64,000 nt of DNA from G963666935 sp963666935 (GTDB lineage: Bacteria; Bacillota; Clostridia; Christensenellales; CAG-138), in the NCBI GenBank assembly GCA_963666935.1, contig OY762936.1, forward strand, positions 2,294,001-2,358,000. Direction: 5' to 3'. The translations under genes were made by a program, and so were the position numbers. Numbering within the stretch: position 1 is the stretch's first letter; every line of letters begins with the position of its first letter. This document shows positions 53,734 through 61,555 of this stretch, piece by piece. A model generated the notes under the pieces. The model did not search any database. It saw only the letters and a list, made by a program, of their open reading frames with translations, and was not told where the DNA came from.

Positions 53734-54084
53734 TTACTTGATGGTGCAGAGCGGGGAAGCGGTTTCCACAGTGGAGCCCTTCTGGACAAACACTTCTTCA
53801 ACCGTTCCGTCAGCAGGCGAAAGAATTTCGTTTTCCATCTTCATGGCTTCCAAAATCATAAGCACCTCACCCGCCTTAACAGCGGCGCCGGGCTTTGCAC
53901 TGACGGAAAGAATGTTGCCAGGCATCGGCGCATTAATGGTCTTAGTGCCGGCCGCTACTTTCGCGGGCGCGGGGACGGCTGCGGGAACTTCGGCGGGTTT
54001 TGCGGCAGGAATGACTTTGCCGCTGATTTCCTCAACGCCGATCTCATAGGTTGTCCCGTTGACGTTTACAAGAAAGTTACGCAT
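53734..54084 (-). CDS. Biotin carboxyl carrier protein of the decarboxylase
   Basis: 116 residues from the ATG at 54084, which follows GGAGG at 11 bases (a TTG at 54102 is upstream in frame). An N-terminal strand region, an Ala/Pro linker (PAAKPAEVPAAVPAPAK) and a biotinyl domain with MPGNI and the biotin-lysine motif EAMKMEN. It carries the carboxyl group from OadA to OadB. Eleven bases before oadB. Confidence 0.95.
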   Translation of the reverse strand: MRNFLVNVNGTTYEIGVEEISGKVIPAAKPAEVPAAVPAPAKVAAGTKTINAPMPGNILSVSAKPGAAVKAGEVLMILEAMKMENEILSPADGTVEEVFVQKGSTVETASPLCTIK

Positions 54085-54105
54085 ATAAATAATATCCTCC
54101 AATTG

Positions 54106-54387
54106 TTATTTCACTTTTTTTACGGACACGATGCGCAGCCCGGCTGCGTCCGTTTCAGTGGCGGTAGCAATTGCCGCAGACACCGCGGCGATAAACTGGG
54201 GCCGGTTTGGAATTTCGTCGACATCTGCAATACTTTTAGCGGGCGCAGAAACGACCTCCGTTTTTCTTTCAAAGATTCGGCACAGGTAACCCAACAGATG
54301 GATAATCAGGATCAGGCAAAAAAGGCCGGTGAACACGGTGCCCATGCCTAAGATCATCGTGCTGAGCCAAACTGGAATTCCTCCCAT
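54106..54387 (-). CDS. oadG: Decarboxylase gamma subunit (OadG-like)
   Basis: 93 residues from the ATG at 54387, eight bases after GGAGG; the frame is open to 54450 without a site. One N-terminal membrane helix (WLSTMILGMGTVFTGLFCLIL) and a short cytoplasmic tail with a Pro/Ala-rich stretch, as in OadG, which organises the alpha and beta subunits. First gene of the operon. Confidence 0.85.
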   Translation of the reverse strand: MGGIPVWLSTMILGMGTVFTGLFCLILIIHLLGYLCRIFERKTEVVSAPAKSIADVDEIPNRPQFIAAVSAAIATATETDAAGLRIVSVKKVK

Positions 54388-54669
54388 TTTTATATCCTCC
54401 ATGCATAAATTTTCGGAAAACTGTATTTTTTCTTTACAAAACACAGACATAGTATTAGTATATCTCGCTTTTTGAAAACTTCCAAATCATTTTTTTAATT
54501 TATACCATTATTTTTTTTAATATTTGATTTTTATTGTATAAATGAATATTCTAGACAATGTCTGGGTTTTTTGTCTTTCGTGTTTTTGCGAGATTATAGT
54601 TATTTGAATATCAGCGGTAAGTTTTTTGAATACATATGAGATACGTGTATGCAAGAATACACAAAAAAT
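54388..54669. other. Intergenic region between the decarboxylase operon and cwlJ-gerQ
   Basis: AT-rich leader and promoter of the decarboxylase operon (-10 at 54457-54462). The T/A-rich stretch 54485-54610 shows no gene. Confidence 0.5.
54457..54485 (-). promoter_or_regulatory. Promoter of the decarboxylase operon
   Basis: -35 TTGGAA (54480-54485), 17-bp spacer, -10 TATACT (54457-54462) on the minus strand, about 70 bases before oadG. Confidence 0.55.
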
Positions 54670-54700
54670 GACAGGCCCGCTGGTGCAAATCGGGTCTGTC
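54670..54700 (-). terminator. Probable terminator of cwlJ-gerQ
   Basis: Stem GACAG-CCCG/CGGG-CTGTC with a loop of 11 bases, followed by T6 on the minus strand. It lies about 120 bases after the gerQ stop, leaving an unusually long 3' leader-like tail with no recognised gene. Confidence 0.7.
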
Positions 54701-54822
54701 TTCTCCCGCAGAGGCTTGGCCCATTGCCAAACCGATATATTTTACCGGTGCGTCGTATACACAAAAACCATCCGGCAAGGCCACGGGCCTGTTTGGGCCT
54801 GTTTGTCAGCGGCCGGACTCTT

Positions 54823-55191
54823 TTACGGCGTTTGCGACATCGGAAGCAAGATCGTGACGAATTTGACCGAATACAGGTCGCACATAATGTTGGTTCGCGA
54901 ATTAATATCATTGAGCACAAAATAGTTGATGCCCACTTCCACCAGTACGCCTGTTCTGTCAGTGTATTGATTTGTGCCGATGATGAATTCCGCCCGTACA
55001 TTTTTCCCAATATTGCTGGCGAGATAATAGGGAATGTAGCCTTTCTCAGTAGAAGGCGGCGGGCCCTGCTGGGTTTCTGCAGGGACGATGCCCTGCTGGG
55101 TTTGACCCGAGCCCGCTGCGGGCTGCTGAATCTTGCTGGAAGTGTTGGGATCAAACACTCTGTTCCCCAACCACGTGATACTGCTGTTCAT
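54823..55191 (-). CDS. gerQ: GerQ-like spore coat protein
   Basis: 122 residues. An N-terminal Pro/Gln/Gly-rich segment (PAAGSGQTQQGIVPAETQQG) and a C-terminal core YIPYYLASNIGKNVRAEFII...DRTGVLVEVGINYFVLND...CDLYSVKFVTIL that follows the GerQ pattern. In Bacillus GerQ is a coat protein needed to place CwlJ and is cross-linked by transglutaminase. Here it lies directly downstream of cwlJ (21-bp gap) on the same strand. Identification rests on the pattern of the core plus this pairing. Confidence 0.78.
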   Translation of the reverse strand: MNSSITWLGNRVFDPNTSSKIQQPAAGSGQTQQGIVPAETQQGPPPSTEKGYIPYYLASNIGKNVRAEFIIGTNQYTDRTGVLVEVGINYFVLNDINSRTNIMCDLYSVKFVTILLPMSQTP

Positions 55192-55212
55192 AGAGCAAAA
55201 GCACCTCCGATT

Positions 55213-55653
55213 TTAAGTTTGCGCATAGGATGGCATGGGATTATAAAAGCAATGCTTATTTATCCTCGTGTACCAATATCCGGTTTTGTTGTAAGGGAAA
55301 AAGTTTGGGCACTTGGGCGAGAAGGGATTCATATACCACAGCGAATCGGAGCCCGCCCCCGTATAGATGCCGCCGTTGATGGCCCAATCGGCAACCTGAT
55401 AATGGATGTCCTCAGGAGTGGCCGTCCACACATTCTGCGGATTGTCGACTCCGCCGATTATGGTTTTATAGCAGGAGAACTGGCATGTTTGCATGATCAC
55501 CTTGCGCAGATCGCCCTGGCATACCCGCTGGTATTCTCCATATGCTACCCGCACGCGATTCATGACAACGGTTGCAACCGCGCGCATTCCATCAATGCCC
55601 TCGCCGCCTGCCTCGCACTTAATAAGCCGCGCAAACAATTCCCGTGTATCCAC
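55213..55653 (-). CDS. cwlJ: CwlJ/SleB-type spore cortex hydrolase
   Basis: About 146 residues from the GTG at 55653, which has GAGGTG six bases upstream; a GTG at 55662 is too close to any site. SleB/CwlJ catalytic domain without signal peptide or PG-binding domain, as in CwlJ (about 142 residues). Catalytic Glu in LIKCEAGGEGIDGMRAVATVVMNRV, then SLWYMNPFSPKCP and the closing NKHCFYNPMPSYAQ. Degrades cortex peptidoglycan during germination. Paired with gerQ, which is also the arrangement in bacilli; strong sign of a spore former. Confidence 0.9.
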   Translation of the reverse strand: MDTRELFARLIKCEAGGEGIDGMRAVATVVMNRVRVAYGEYQRVCQGDLRKVIMQTCQFSCYKTIIGGVDNPQNVWTATPEDIHYQVADWAINGGIYTGAGSDSLWYMNPFSPKCPNFFPYNKTGYWYTRINKHCFYNPMPSYAQT

Positions 55654-55815
55654 TGCCTTCACCTCTGCTTCATTTTACGCAGTCTTTTTCATTTTGTTAC
55701 CGCTCCGCAAACAAGAATTTTTTAAAAGGCAGGAATCTGGCGGGATTGCACGCAAAAAAATTCCCGCGGACAATCGTCACGCGGGCAACGCACTTTGCAA
55801 TAGGACAAAAACCGG

Positions 55816-56940
55816 CTACTGTTCCTGAATTTGGCCGCCTGTTTTTTGCTTATTTGTATACATCAGATCGTCGATATGCTTCAAGAAATCCCTAACGTCT
55901 TTGCCTTTGGATAAATTATCATAGCCGATGCTCAGTTTGATTTCATACGGAATGAGTTTTTTGGCATTAAACTGCTCCAAATTTTCATTTAATCTGGATA
56001 CGGCTTTTTCGAGATCCGACCTCTGATTGATTTCCACGATGGCGAGAAATTCATCGCCGCCATACCTGGCCACAAAGTCATTTTTCCGGAAGGTTTCCTT
56101 CAGAATTTCCGCAACGTACTTTAAGGCCCGATCTCCACTGTCGTGCCCATAAGTATCGTTGATTACCTTAAAAGAGTCCAGATCAATCATCAGGCCAGCA
56201 ACCGTTTTGCCACCCGCATTTTGACTTTTTGTGCGCAGATAGTTGTCCAACTGCCGCCGGTTGTAGAGCCCTGTCAAATGATCCGTACTCAATTGGTCGT
56301 TTTGGAAATCGATGAAGATGATCAGCAGCGATATTGTTGCGCAAACCCAAATCAGCGAGACGCCGTAAAACAGGGTTTGGATGACTCCTCCAATTATGGG
56401 CGGAATGGGGAACAAGAGAAGCGTTTTATATTCCCGCCTCTGGATTTTCCGGCGGTTTAGAAAGATATAGACCATCGTATACGCAAGAAAAAGGAAGCAG
56501 ATCAAGGCCATAACAAAAAAGAGGGGCCCGCGATGATAGACATTGTTGCCGTCTATGTAAAACATACCATGCCAATAGACGCTCATAATGGAGAGGCATA
56601 AGTTGACACACACTGGGATCAACACCGGGATGCTTATTTTTTTCAGATGTGCTTCGCTTCTATTGATATAATAGTCTGCGTACAGATACCACAATGCACA
56701 TATGAGCGGATTCAAAGCATAGTAACACACCGTAATCCATTGATATGCTGGGTGAATCAGCGGACCGGGCATGCCATCAAACAGCCACATGAACATATCA
56801 AAGACCAAGATCAAGGCAGTGGTTAAAAGAAGCGCAAAAAACAGCTTCTGATCAAACAGATATCGGTTGACATGGCGGCGCGAGTTCATGAAAATCGTTA
56901 ACAACACCGCCAGCCCAAAACAATTCAGTTCCAGGTACAA
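55816..56940 (-). CDS. Membrane-bound diguanylate cyclase (GGDEF)
   Basis: 374 residues: about seven hydrophobic helices (residues 1-205) of a sensor-like membrane domain, then a GGDEF domain beginning STDHLTGLYNRRQLDNYL with the Mg2+ site LMIDLDSFKVINDTYGHDSGD and an intact catalytic loop RYGGDEF. Makes cyclic di-GMP. No inhibitory I-site RxxD is obvious before GGDEF. Start is a TTG at 56940 because no ATG lies between it and an in-frame stop; an internal ATG at residue 18 is the alternative. Confidence 0.92.
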   Translation of the reverse strand: MYLELNCFGLAVLLTIFMNSRRHVNRYLFDQKLFFALLLTTALILVFDMFMWLFDGMPGPLIHPAYQWITVCYYALNPLICALWYLYADYYINRSEAHLKKISIPVLIPVCVNLCLSIMSVYWHGMFYIDGNNVYHRGPLFFVMALICFLFLAYTMVYIFLNRRKIQRREYKTLLLFPIPPIIGGVIQTLFYGVSLIWVCATISLLIIFIDFQNDQLSTDHLTGLYNRRQLDNYLRTKSQNAGGKTVAGLMIDLDSFKVINDTYGHDSGDRALKYVAEILKETFRKNDFVARYGGDEFLAIVEINQRSDLEKAVSRLNENLEQFNAKKLIPYEIKLSIGYDNLSKGKDVRDFLKHIDDLMYTNKQKTGGQIQEQ

Positions 56941-57268
56941 AATGGTCTGAATACGAGCACCTTCTTCGTGTCTGGAATTTAATCAGGCCTGAATCTCTTC
57001 CATCCAGTTGTTCGCTTAGGATGAAAAAATGGCCCGGCCCTAGATATTGTAATATTATAGCGTATCATGTCACAAAAAGATACTAATTTGTTGATAAAAT
57101 GGGTAATGCGATTGGCTTCACTTGCCTTATATGTTAAACATGTGTCCCCATGTTGCCGCTTTGTTTCCGGCAGCTTTTGCGCAAATACCCCGCATTGCCG
57201 CCGGACCAAGAGCACTGGCCTGTCGCTGACATAACCCATATACTCGCCAGACATCTTTCTGAAATAAC
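56941..57268. other. Intergenic region upstream of the diguanylate cyclase
   Basis: Leader of the GGDEF gene with a TATAAT-like box near 57054-57059 on the minus strand but no convincing -35. I find no recognisable c-di-GMP riboswitch. The right part (57100-57268) is unassigned. Confidence 0.45.
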
Positions 57269-57300
57269 AAAGACCGGGCTTTATGCAAAGCCCGGTCTTT
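57269..57300 (-). terminator. Terminator of dehydrogenase operon copy 1
   Basis: 14-bp stem AAAGACCGGGCTTT/AAAGCCCGGTCTTT with a 4-base loop. The same stem with a different loop ends copy 2 at 61522-61552. Confidence 0.92.
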
Positions 57301-57310
57301 TCTTTCTTCT

Positions 57311-58477
57311 TTAGTTATAGCGTTCCTGTCTTTTGAAGTAGTCAAACCTGTCGTAGTGGAGTTTGGAAATATCCACCGTGGCCGGCAGGCCCGCCGCCAG
57401 CTCGGCCAGCGTGTATCCCACCGCCGGCCCAAGACAGAAGCCATGGCCGGAACTGCCGCAGGTAACAAAGAGGCCAGGCACTTCTTCGATTGCTCCTACT
57501 ATCCCAACTTTATCTATGCTCATTTCTATCCAGCCGCTCCATGCACGCACGACCTTGAGATTTCTAACTATGGGAAGATCCTTCGCCACTTCGTTGCAGA
57601 TCGCCGCAGGTGAAATGCTGGTGGTTTTGGGTATCCCCTTGCCCTCATCAAAGAAGTTGCAGGTTTCGCGCCCAGTGTTGCCGCCAAAAACAAGGGAGCC
57701 ATGTTCCACCTGCTGTGCATAGTAGCCCACCGGCTCTCCCATACCACAAAGAAAATGCTCAAATACCGGGGCAATCGGCTCCGTTACAAGGGTGTTTTGC
57801 ATACGCAAATACAAGGGAACATCGACCCTTACGGTATTGAGCAGCTTTCGGCTGTAGAAACCCGCGGCAATCACAATCGATTCGCCTTCATACACGTTTC
57901 CACGTTCCGTAATGACCCGGCGTGCCCGGCCCTTCACCGTTTCAATCTTCAACGCCTTTTCGCCGGTAATGAACCGCGCTCCAAGCTCCCGGGCCCGCTT
58001 GTAAAACGCCAGGGTTGCCAGCATCGGATTTGCCACGCAATCAGAGGGCGTCCACGCCGCAACATTTACGTACTTCGAAACGTATGGAAATTCTTTATAT
58101 ATCACGTCTTCCCGAATGATTTGTACGTCGATGCCGAATTTTTTGGCAACTTCAACGCGCTCAAAAAACATTTTTTCGTCGTTTTCGTCGTGCCCGACTA
58201 ACAAATATCCCTTTTGCCGAAAACCCACATCCATGCCCAGTTCATCCTTCAAATTCGGCCACAGATTGTTGATAGCGAAGTTCGCTAGCGGCATTTCGCG
58301 GGCATCCCGGCCGGAGCGCCGGACACCGCCGCCGTTGCGTGAAGAACCGCCGTGCCCGATCATATCACTTTCCAGCACGATGCAGGAAAGCCCACGCTTG
58401 GCGGCATAGTAGGCTGCGGAATTCCCCGCAATGCCCGCCCCGATGATGATGACGTCCGCAGTTTTTATTTCACTCAT
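57311..58477 (-). CDS. FAD-dependent dehydrogenase, substrate-oxidising (beta) subunit, copy 1
   Basis: 388 residues of the DAO superfamily (sarcosine oxidase beta, glycine oxidase, HcnC, opine oxidase B type). FAD Rossmann motif VIIIGAGIAGNSAAYYAAKRG at residues 9-29 and GGSSRNGGGVRRSGR, which in the family lies over the flavin. The C-terminal flavin motif is CGSSGHGFCLGPAVGYTLAEL. Oxidises an imino or amino acid (or opine-like compound); the actual substrate is unknown. Overlaps the BFD gene by four bases. Together with the next three genes it forms a four-subunit complex. Its sequence alternates identical and diverged blocks against copy 2. Confidence 0.9.
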   Translation of the reverse strand: MSEIKTADVIIIGAGIAGNSAAYYAAKRGLSCIVLESDMIGHGGSSRNGGGVRRSGRDAREMPLANFAINNLWPNLKDELGMDVGFRQKGYLLVGHDENDEKMFFERVEVAKKFGIDVQIIREDVIYKEFPYVSKYVNVAAWTPSDCVANPMLATLAFYKRARELGARFITGEKALKIETVKGRARRVITERGNVYEGESIVIAAGFYSRKLLNTVRVDVPLYLRMQNTLVTEPIAPVFEHFLCGMGEPVGYYAQQVEHGSLVFGGNTGRETCNFFDEGKGIPKTTSISPAAICNEVAKDLPIVRNLKVVRAWSGWIEMSIDKVGIVGAIEEVPGLFVTCGSSGHGFCLGPAVGYTLAELAAGLPATVDISKLHYDRFDYFKRQERYN

Positions 58478-58800
58478 TTCTTTTCCACCTCTTCTCCGTA
58501 GGCATCAAATTTAATTGCTCGCATGGGCGGCCGGGCAATGATATCTTCCAGCTGGTTCGGAGAGATGCCCAGCTCCTTGGCTACAATCGCCTTTACGCTC
58601 CGCTGGCAGGTGCTTCCTTGGCACATGCCCATGCCCACCCGCGTGGCCCGTTTGATCTCCGTCAAGGTCCAAAATCCCATATGGACTGCCCGCCGGATTT
58701 CGCCCTTGGTAATTTCCTCGCATCTGCAAATAATAATATCGTCATCCGGCTGTGGTACAAACTCACCTATATCCATTGAACGATCCAAATACTCAGACAT
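58474..58800 (-). CDS. BFD-type [2Fe-2S] electron-transfer subunit, copy 1
   Basis: 108 residues with a Fer2_BFD domain: CRCEEITKGEIRRAV near residue 25 and GMGMCQGSTCQ near 57 give the four cluster cysteines (CxC and C-x4-C). Corresponds to the C-terminal part of sarcosine oxidase/opine oxidase A and to the small gamma subunit of dye-linked proline dehydrogenases. It overlaps both neighbours by a few bases, so all four genes are translationally coupled. Copy 2 of this gene is frameshifted. Confidence 0.92.
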   Translation of the reverse strand: MSEYLDRSMDIGEFVPQPDDDIIICRCEEITKGEIRRAVHMGFWTLTEIKRATRVGMGMCQGSTCQRSVKAIVAKELGISPNQLEDIIARPPMRAIKFDAYGEEVEKK

Positions 58801-60385
58801 GCTCCACGGCCTCCTTTTGATAGAATCGGACTTCGTTTTCCATTCCCGCCTCCACGGCGATGGTCAGCACCGCAGTCTTATCCAAGCCCTTGCCTTTCTT
58901 TACATCCACGACTTCCGCAGCACACACAGGCTTACCCTGACGATTCAGCCCCAGGCCTTTTTCGCCTTTTTGCGGCAAGGGAAGAAACTCATAGGGCAGC
59001 GTTACCGTGGCCAGCCCCGGCGCATATTCGCTGTTTACCAAAAAGATTGCCTGACCCGGGCAGATTGCCACGCACATTCCGCAGCCTATGCAGGCCCGTT
59101 CCGTCACCTCAGGAAGCCGAACCATATCCGCTTCATCCACATGGATGCAGCCAAACCGGCAGGCATCTCGGCAGGGATCGCAGGGAATGTTCTGGGTGCA
59201 CTCAATGACGGCATGCACGCCGGATTTTCCCGTAAAACCGCTGTTGGGAAGGTTTTTCATATCATCTTGTGTCACATACCCATTTCTTAGCAGCGCCATG
59301 GAAAGGGGTAGGCCTTCATCCGTACGGGTCATGTCCGTCCGGCCCGCATTTTCTTTGCAGAACATTCCTTTCCGGAGCTTTTCCAAAGACGCTTCCAGTT
59401 CTTCAACCCGGGCGTCATATTGTTCTTTATCAATAAACTCGCCCCGCTTGGCCGCCCCCAGGGCCGCGATGCGGCCGGTTATCATGGCAGAGCTTGCTTC
59501 CTCAATGCCGGACACGTCTCCCGCCACAAAAAGGCCGTTCATGGTGGTCGCGCCATCCGCGGTATGTACGGGAACTTTTCCACCCGCCTCCATATGCTCG
59601 CATCCGATCTGGCGGGTCAATTGGGACATGGGCTGCAGCCCCACTGCGATGCAGATCGTATCTACATCCAGGTGCTTTTCCGTGCCGGGAATCGGCTTGA
59701 ATTTTTCGTCTACTTCGGCAATGACTGCCCCAGTCACGCAATCTGTCCCTTCGGCCTTGATCACCGTATGGGAAGTATAGATCGGCACGCCTGTACGCGT
59801 CACCTTGGACGCGTGCACACCGTAACCGCCCACCCGTTTGGCAGCATCTACAAGCGCCACCACTTCGCATCCCGCCTGAAGCAGCTGGAAGCTTACAACC
59901 AGGCCCACATTTCCCGAACCGACCATGAGCACCCGCTGGCCCGGCTTCACCCCATGCAGATTCATGATGGTCTGCGCCGCGCCGGCACCCATGACGCCCG
60001 GCAACGTCCAACCCTCGAACGGGATGACATTCTCCGACGCGCCGGTGGCCACAATAATGCTGCCCGCCGAATAGCTGGTGATGTTTTCCCCCTCTGTAAC
60101 ACTTACAAACAACGGTTCAAAGATGCCCACGACCTCTGTATTAAGGCGGACCTCCACGCCCAGCGACTCGGCCTTTTCCTGCAACTCCCGGCCGATATCC
60201 ACGCCCCGGCGGCTGGCTTGATGTTCCTTAGAACCGAAGAACTTATGAATCTGCTTAAACAGCTGGCCCCCCGGCCGCGCATTCTCATCGAACACCACAA
60301 CGCGCATGCCCAAAGACGCCGCCTCAATTGCCGCGCTCAGCCCCGCAGGCCCCGCGCCCACTACGATAACATCATACCGTTTCAC
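58793..60385 (-). CDS. FAD/NAD-binding oxidoreductase with 4Fe-4S domain (alpha subunit), copy 1
   Basis: 530 residues. FAD motif VIVVGAGPAGLSAAIEAASLG at the N-terminus, ATGASENVIPFEGW, a second Rossmann motif MVGSGNVGLVVS, GLFVAGDVSG, then a ferredoxin-like domain with CDPCRDACRFGC and CIGCGMCVAICPG (two 4Fe-4S sites). Takes electrons from the substrate-oxidising flavoprotein through the iron-sulfur relays to a nucleotide or a ferredoxin-like acceptor. The ferredoxin domain is not part of the usual HcnB/OoxA layout and suggests an anaerobic acceptor. Confidence 0.9.
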   Translation of the reverse strand: MKRYDVIVVGAGPAGLSAAIEAASLGMRVVVFDENARPGGQLFKQIHKFFGSKEHQASRRGVDIGRELQEKAESLGVEVRLNTEVVGIFEPLFVSVTEGENITSYSAGSIIVATGASENVIPFEGWTLPGVMGAGAAQTIMNLHGVKPGQRVLMVGSGNVGLVVSFQLLQAGCEVVALVDAAKRVGGYGVHASKVTRTGVPIYTSHTVIKAEGTDCVTGAVIAEVDEKFKPIPGTEKHLDVDTICIAVGLQPMSQLTRQIGCEHMEAGGKVPVHTADGATTMNGLFVAGDVSGIEEASSAMITGRIAALGAAKRGEFIDKEQYDARVEELEASLEKLRKGMFCKENAGRTDMTRTDEGLPLSMALLRNGYVTQDDMKNLPNSGFTGKSGVHAVIECTQNIPCDPCRDACRFGCIHVDEADMVRLPEVTERACIGCGMCVAICPGQAIFLVNSEYAPGLATVTLPYEFLPLPQKGEKGLGLNRQGKPVCAAEVVDVKKGKGLDKTAVLTIAVEAGMENEVRFYQKEAVEHV

Positions 60386-60714
60386 TTCTTTTCACCGTCC
60401 TTTACCATTGCACCGAACCCCTTTTGCGTCTGAACAACCATGTTCTCCTTCAGGGGGGTCATGCAGGTTTTCACGTTGGGTACGCCGTCCACAACCATTA
60501 CGCAGTCCGTACACCGCCCGATGGCACAGTAAATCCCTCGGGGTTCGCCCCGCTTTGATGTGTAACGGTGTATCATGACGCCCTGAGCACGAAGCGCCGC
60601 CGCGATTGGCTCGCCTTCGTATCCTTCCAATTCCTTTCCATCGAACAGGAATTTCACAGCGCGTCCCTTGCCAAACTCGCTTATGATTGGGTGTTCTTCG
60701 ATTCTTCTTTTCAT
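60382..60714 (-). CDS. (2Fe-2S)-binding subunit, HcnA/SoxA-N type
   Basis: 110 residues with a Fer2_4 domain: the cluster cysteines lie in YCAIGRCTDCVMVVDGV and KTCMT (C-x5-C-x2-C and a distal C). It matches HcnA and the N-terminus of sarcosine oxidase alpha. First gene of operon copy 1, preceded by AAAGGAAG. The corresponding copy 2 gene would lie beyond the right edge. Confidence 0.92.
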   Translation of the reverse strand: MKRRIEEHPIISEFGKGRAVKFLFDGKELEGYEGEPIAAALRAQGVMIHRYTSKRGEPRGIYCAIGRCTDCVMVVDGVPNVKTCMTPLKENMVVQTQKGFGAMVKDGEKK

Positions 60715-61188
60715 CTGTCTTCCTTTCCTATGTTCCCCTCAGAACAACGGGGAAAATTGTGTTCCAATAATGGGTCAAAAATACTTGCTTTGTGAAGGAG
60801 AAATTATTCCTACTATTACTTAATTTAAAAATAACAAAACTATCATTCTGCCTTGGTTGGAAAAAATGACAGCGTTCATAACTGCGTTGTAAGTCAAGGT
60901 AATAATCCTTATAGATTAGTAACCCGCGCTATAAATATATACTCAAAAAAACGATATGATTCATACATTATCCTGATATTGTATGTACTATAACACAGGG
61001 GGTTAGCAGGATTCAAGGATAGTTTGTATATTAACACACTTTGACTACTCACGGTGTCAATTACTGTAAAATATTATGGCATAGCGAGGATTACCATATG
61101 CCATATATGGGATGTAATTCTGGCCATAGATAAGGTAAGCGGTTTTTGGATTTGCGAGGACAACGATGTTAAATAAAAAACGCACGAT
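60715..61188. other. Control region upstream of operon copy 1
   Basis: 474 bp, more AT-rich than the genes. Contains an inverted repeat TTGAC-N10-GTCAA (61041-61060), a near-palindrome CCATAT-GCC-ATATATGG (61094-61110), and on the minus strand a possible promoter TTGAAT-18-TATAGT (about 60989-61018). No regulator gene and no gene of any kind recognised. Confidence 0.5.
61041..61060. promoter_or_regulatory. Possible operator upstream of operon copy 1
   Basis: TTGAC-TACTCACGGT-GTCAA inverted repeat, about 330 bases before the first gene of the operon; spacing of half sites about one helix turn and a half. Regulator unknown. Confidence 0.35.
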
Positions 61189-61293
61189 CTAAGTTGAAGC
61201 CAAACCGTTCTCATTATTAACATAGATATCCATATAAAAACGGATCAGGGCGTTGCTATGCTTCGCAATGATATTGGCGTGCACGTATCGCAT
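61189..61293 (-). CDS. Putative 34-residue ORF downstream of the small membrane protein
   Basis: ATG at 61293 overlaps the previous stop (TAAATG arrangement) and has GGAGG six bases upstream, within the last codons of the preceding ORF. Encodes MRYVHANIIAKHSNALIRFY and 14 more residues. No similarity recognised and no hydrophobic segment. The ribosome site is good, but a fortuitous ORF cannot be excluded. Confidence 0.35.
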   Translation of the reverse strand: MRYVHANIIAKHSNALIRFYMDIYVNNENGLAST

Positions 61294-61434
61294 TTATTTC
61301 CTCCGTTTTAAAACAAAAAATATAACTACCCCAATGATTATAACCGCAATCCCTATCAAAAGCGTCCAATTGATGGACGAAGTTACAAATACGGAAGTCG
61401 GTCCTTCCGCACCCCCTATGATTGCTTGGCTCAT
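61294..61434 (-). CDS. 46-residue single-pass membrane protein with decarboxylase-beta signature
   Basis: ATG at 61434 with GGGAGG five bases upstream, stop at 61294. The protein starts MSQAIIGGAEGPTSVFVTSS and continues with one hydrophobic helix (WTLLIGIAVIIIGVVIFFVL) and a KRRK tail. The segment IIGGAEGPTSVFVTS parallels IIGGADGPTAILVTS of the sodium-pump beta subunit encoded at 52497-53723, with Glu at the sodium-binding Asp position. It lies alone between a terminator and the operon control region, between the two dehydrogenase copies. A small protein this short is easily overlooked; its role is unknown. Confidence 0.75.
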   Translation of the reverse strand: MSQAIIGGAEGPTSVFVTSSINWTLLIGIAVIIIGVVIFFVLKRRK

Positions 61435-61521
61435 TGGTACCTCCCATTTCGAAACTGCCAAAAGTACGCCACAATTTGGGAGAAAGTTAATATTTACTCA
61501 CTCCACTATAGCTAATTAAAC

Positions 61522-61552
61522 AAGACCGGGCTTTGTATAAAGCCCGGTCTTT
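61522..61552 (-). terminator. Terminator of dehydrogenase operon copy 2
   Basis: 13-bp stem AAGACCGGGCTTT/AAAGCCCGGTCTT with a GTAT loop, essentially identical to the copy 1 terminator. Confidence 0.9.
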
Positions 61553-61555
61553 TCT

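Noticed and set aside
54600..55725. Overlapping frames (184 codons minus, 358 codons plus) across cwlJ-gerQ
   Set aside because: Arg/Ser/Pro-rich translations with no domain; the cwlJ and gerQ frames are supported by motifs and ribosome sites.
55740..55800. Inverted repeat around CCCGCGGACAATCGTCACGCGGG as a cwlJ operator
   Set aside because: Short imperfect stem at the 3' end of the diguanylate cyclase gene; more likely part of its 3' region and too weak to call.
56941..57268. c-di-GMP riboswitch before the diguanylate cyclase
   Set aside because: No GEMM core or tetraloop-receptor pattern found by eye.
59420..60433. 337-codon plus-strand ORF
   Set aside because: Antisense of the alpha dehydrogenase subunit.
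61253..61519. 88-codon plus-strand and 72-codon minus-strand ORFs over the small-protein gene
   Set aside because: The overlapping 46-codon minus frame has a good ribosome site, a recognisable motif and a transmembrane helix; the other two have none.
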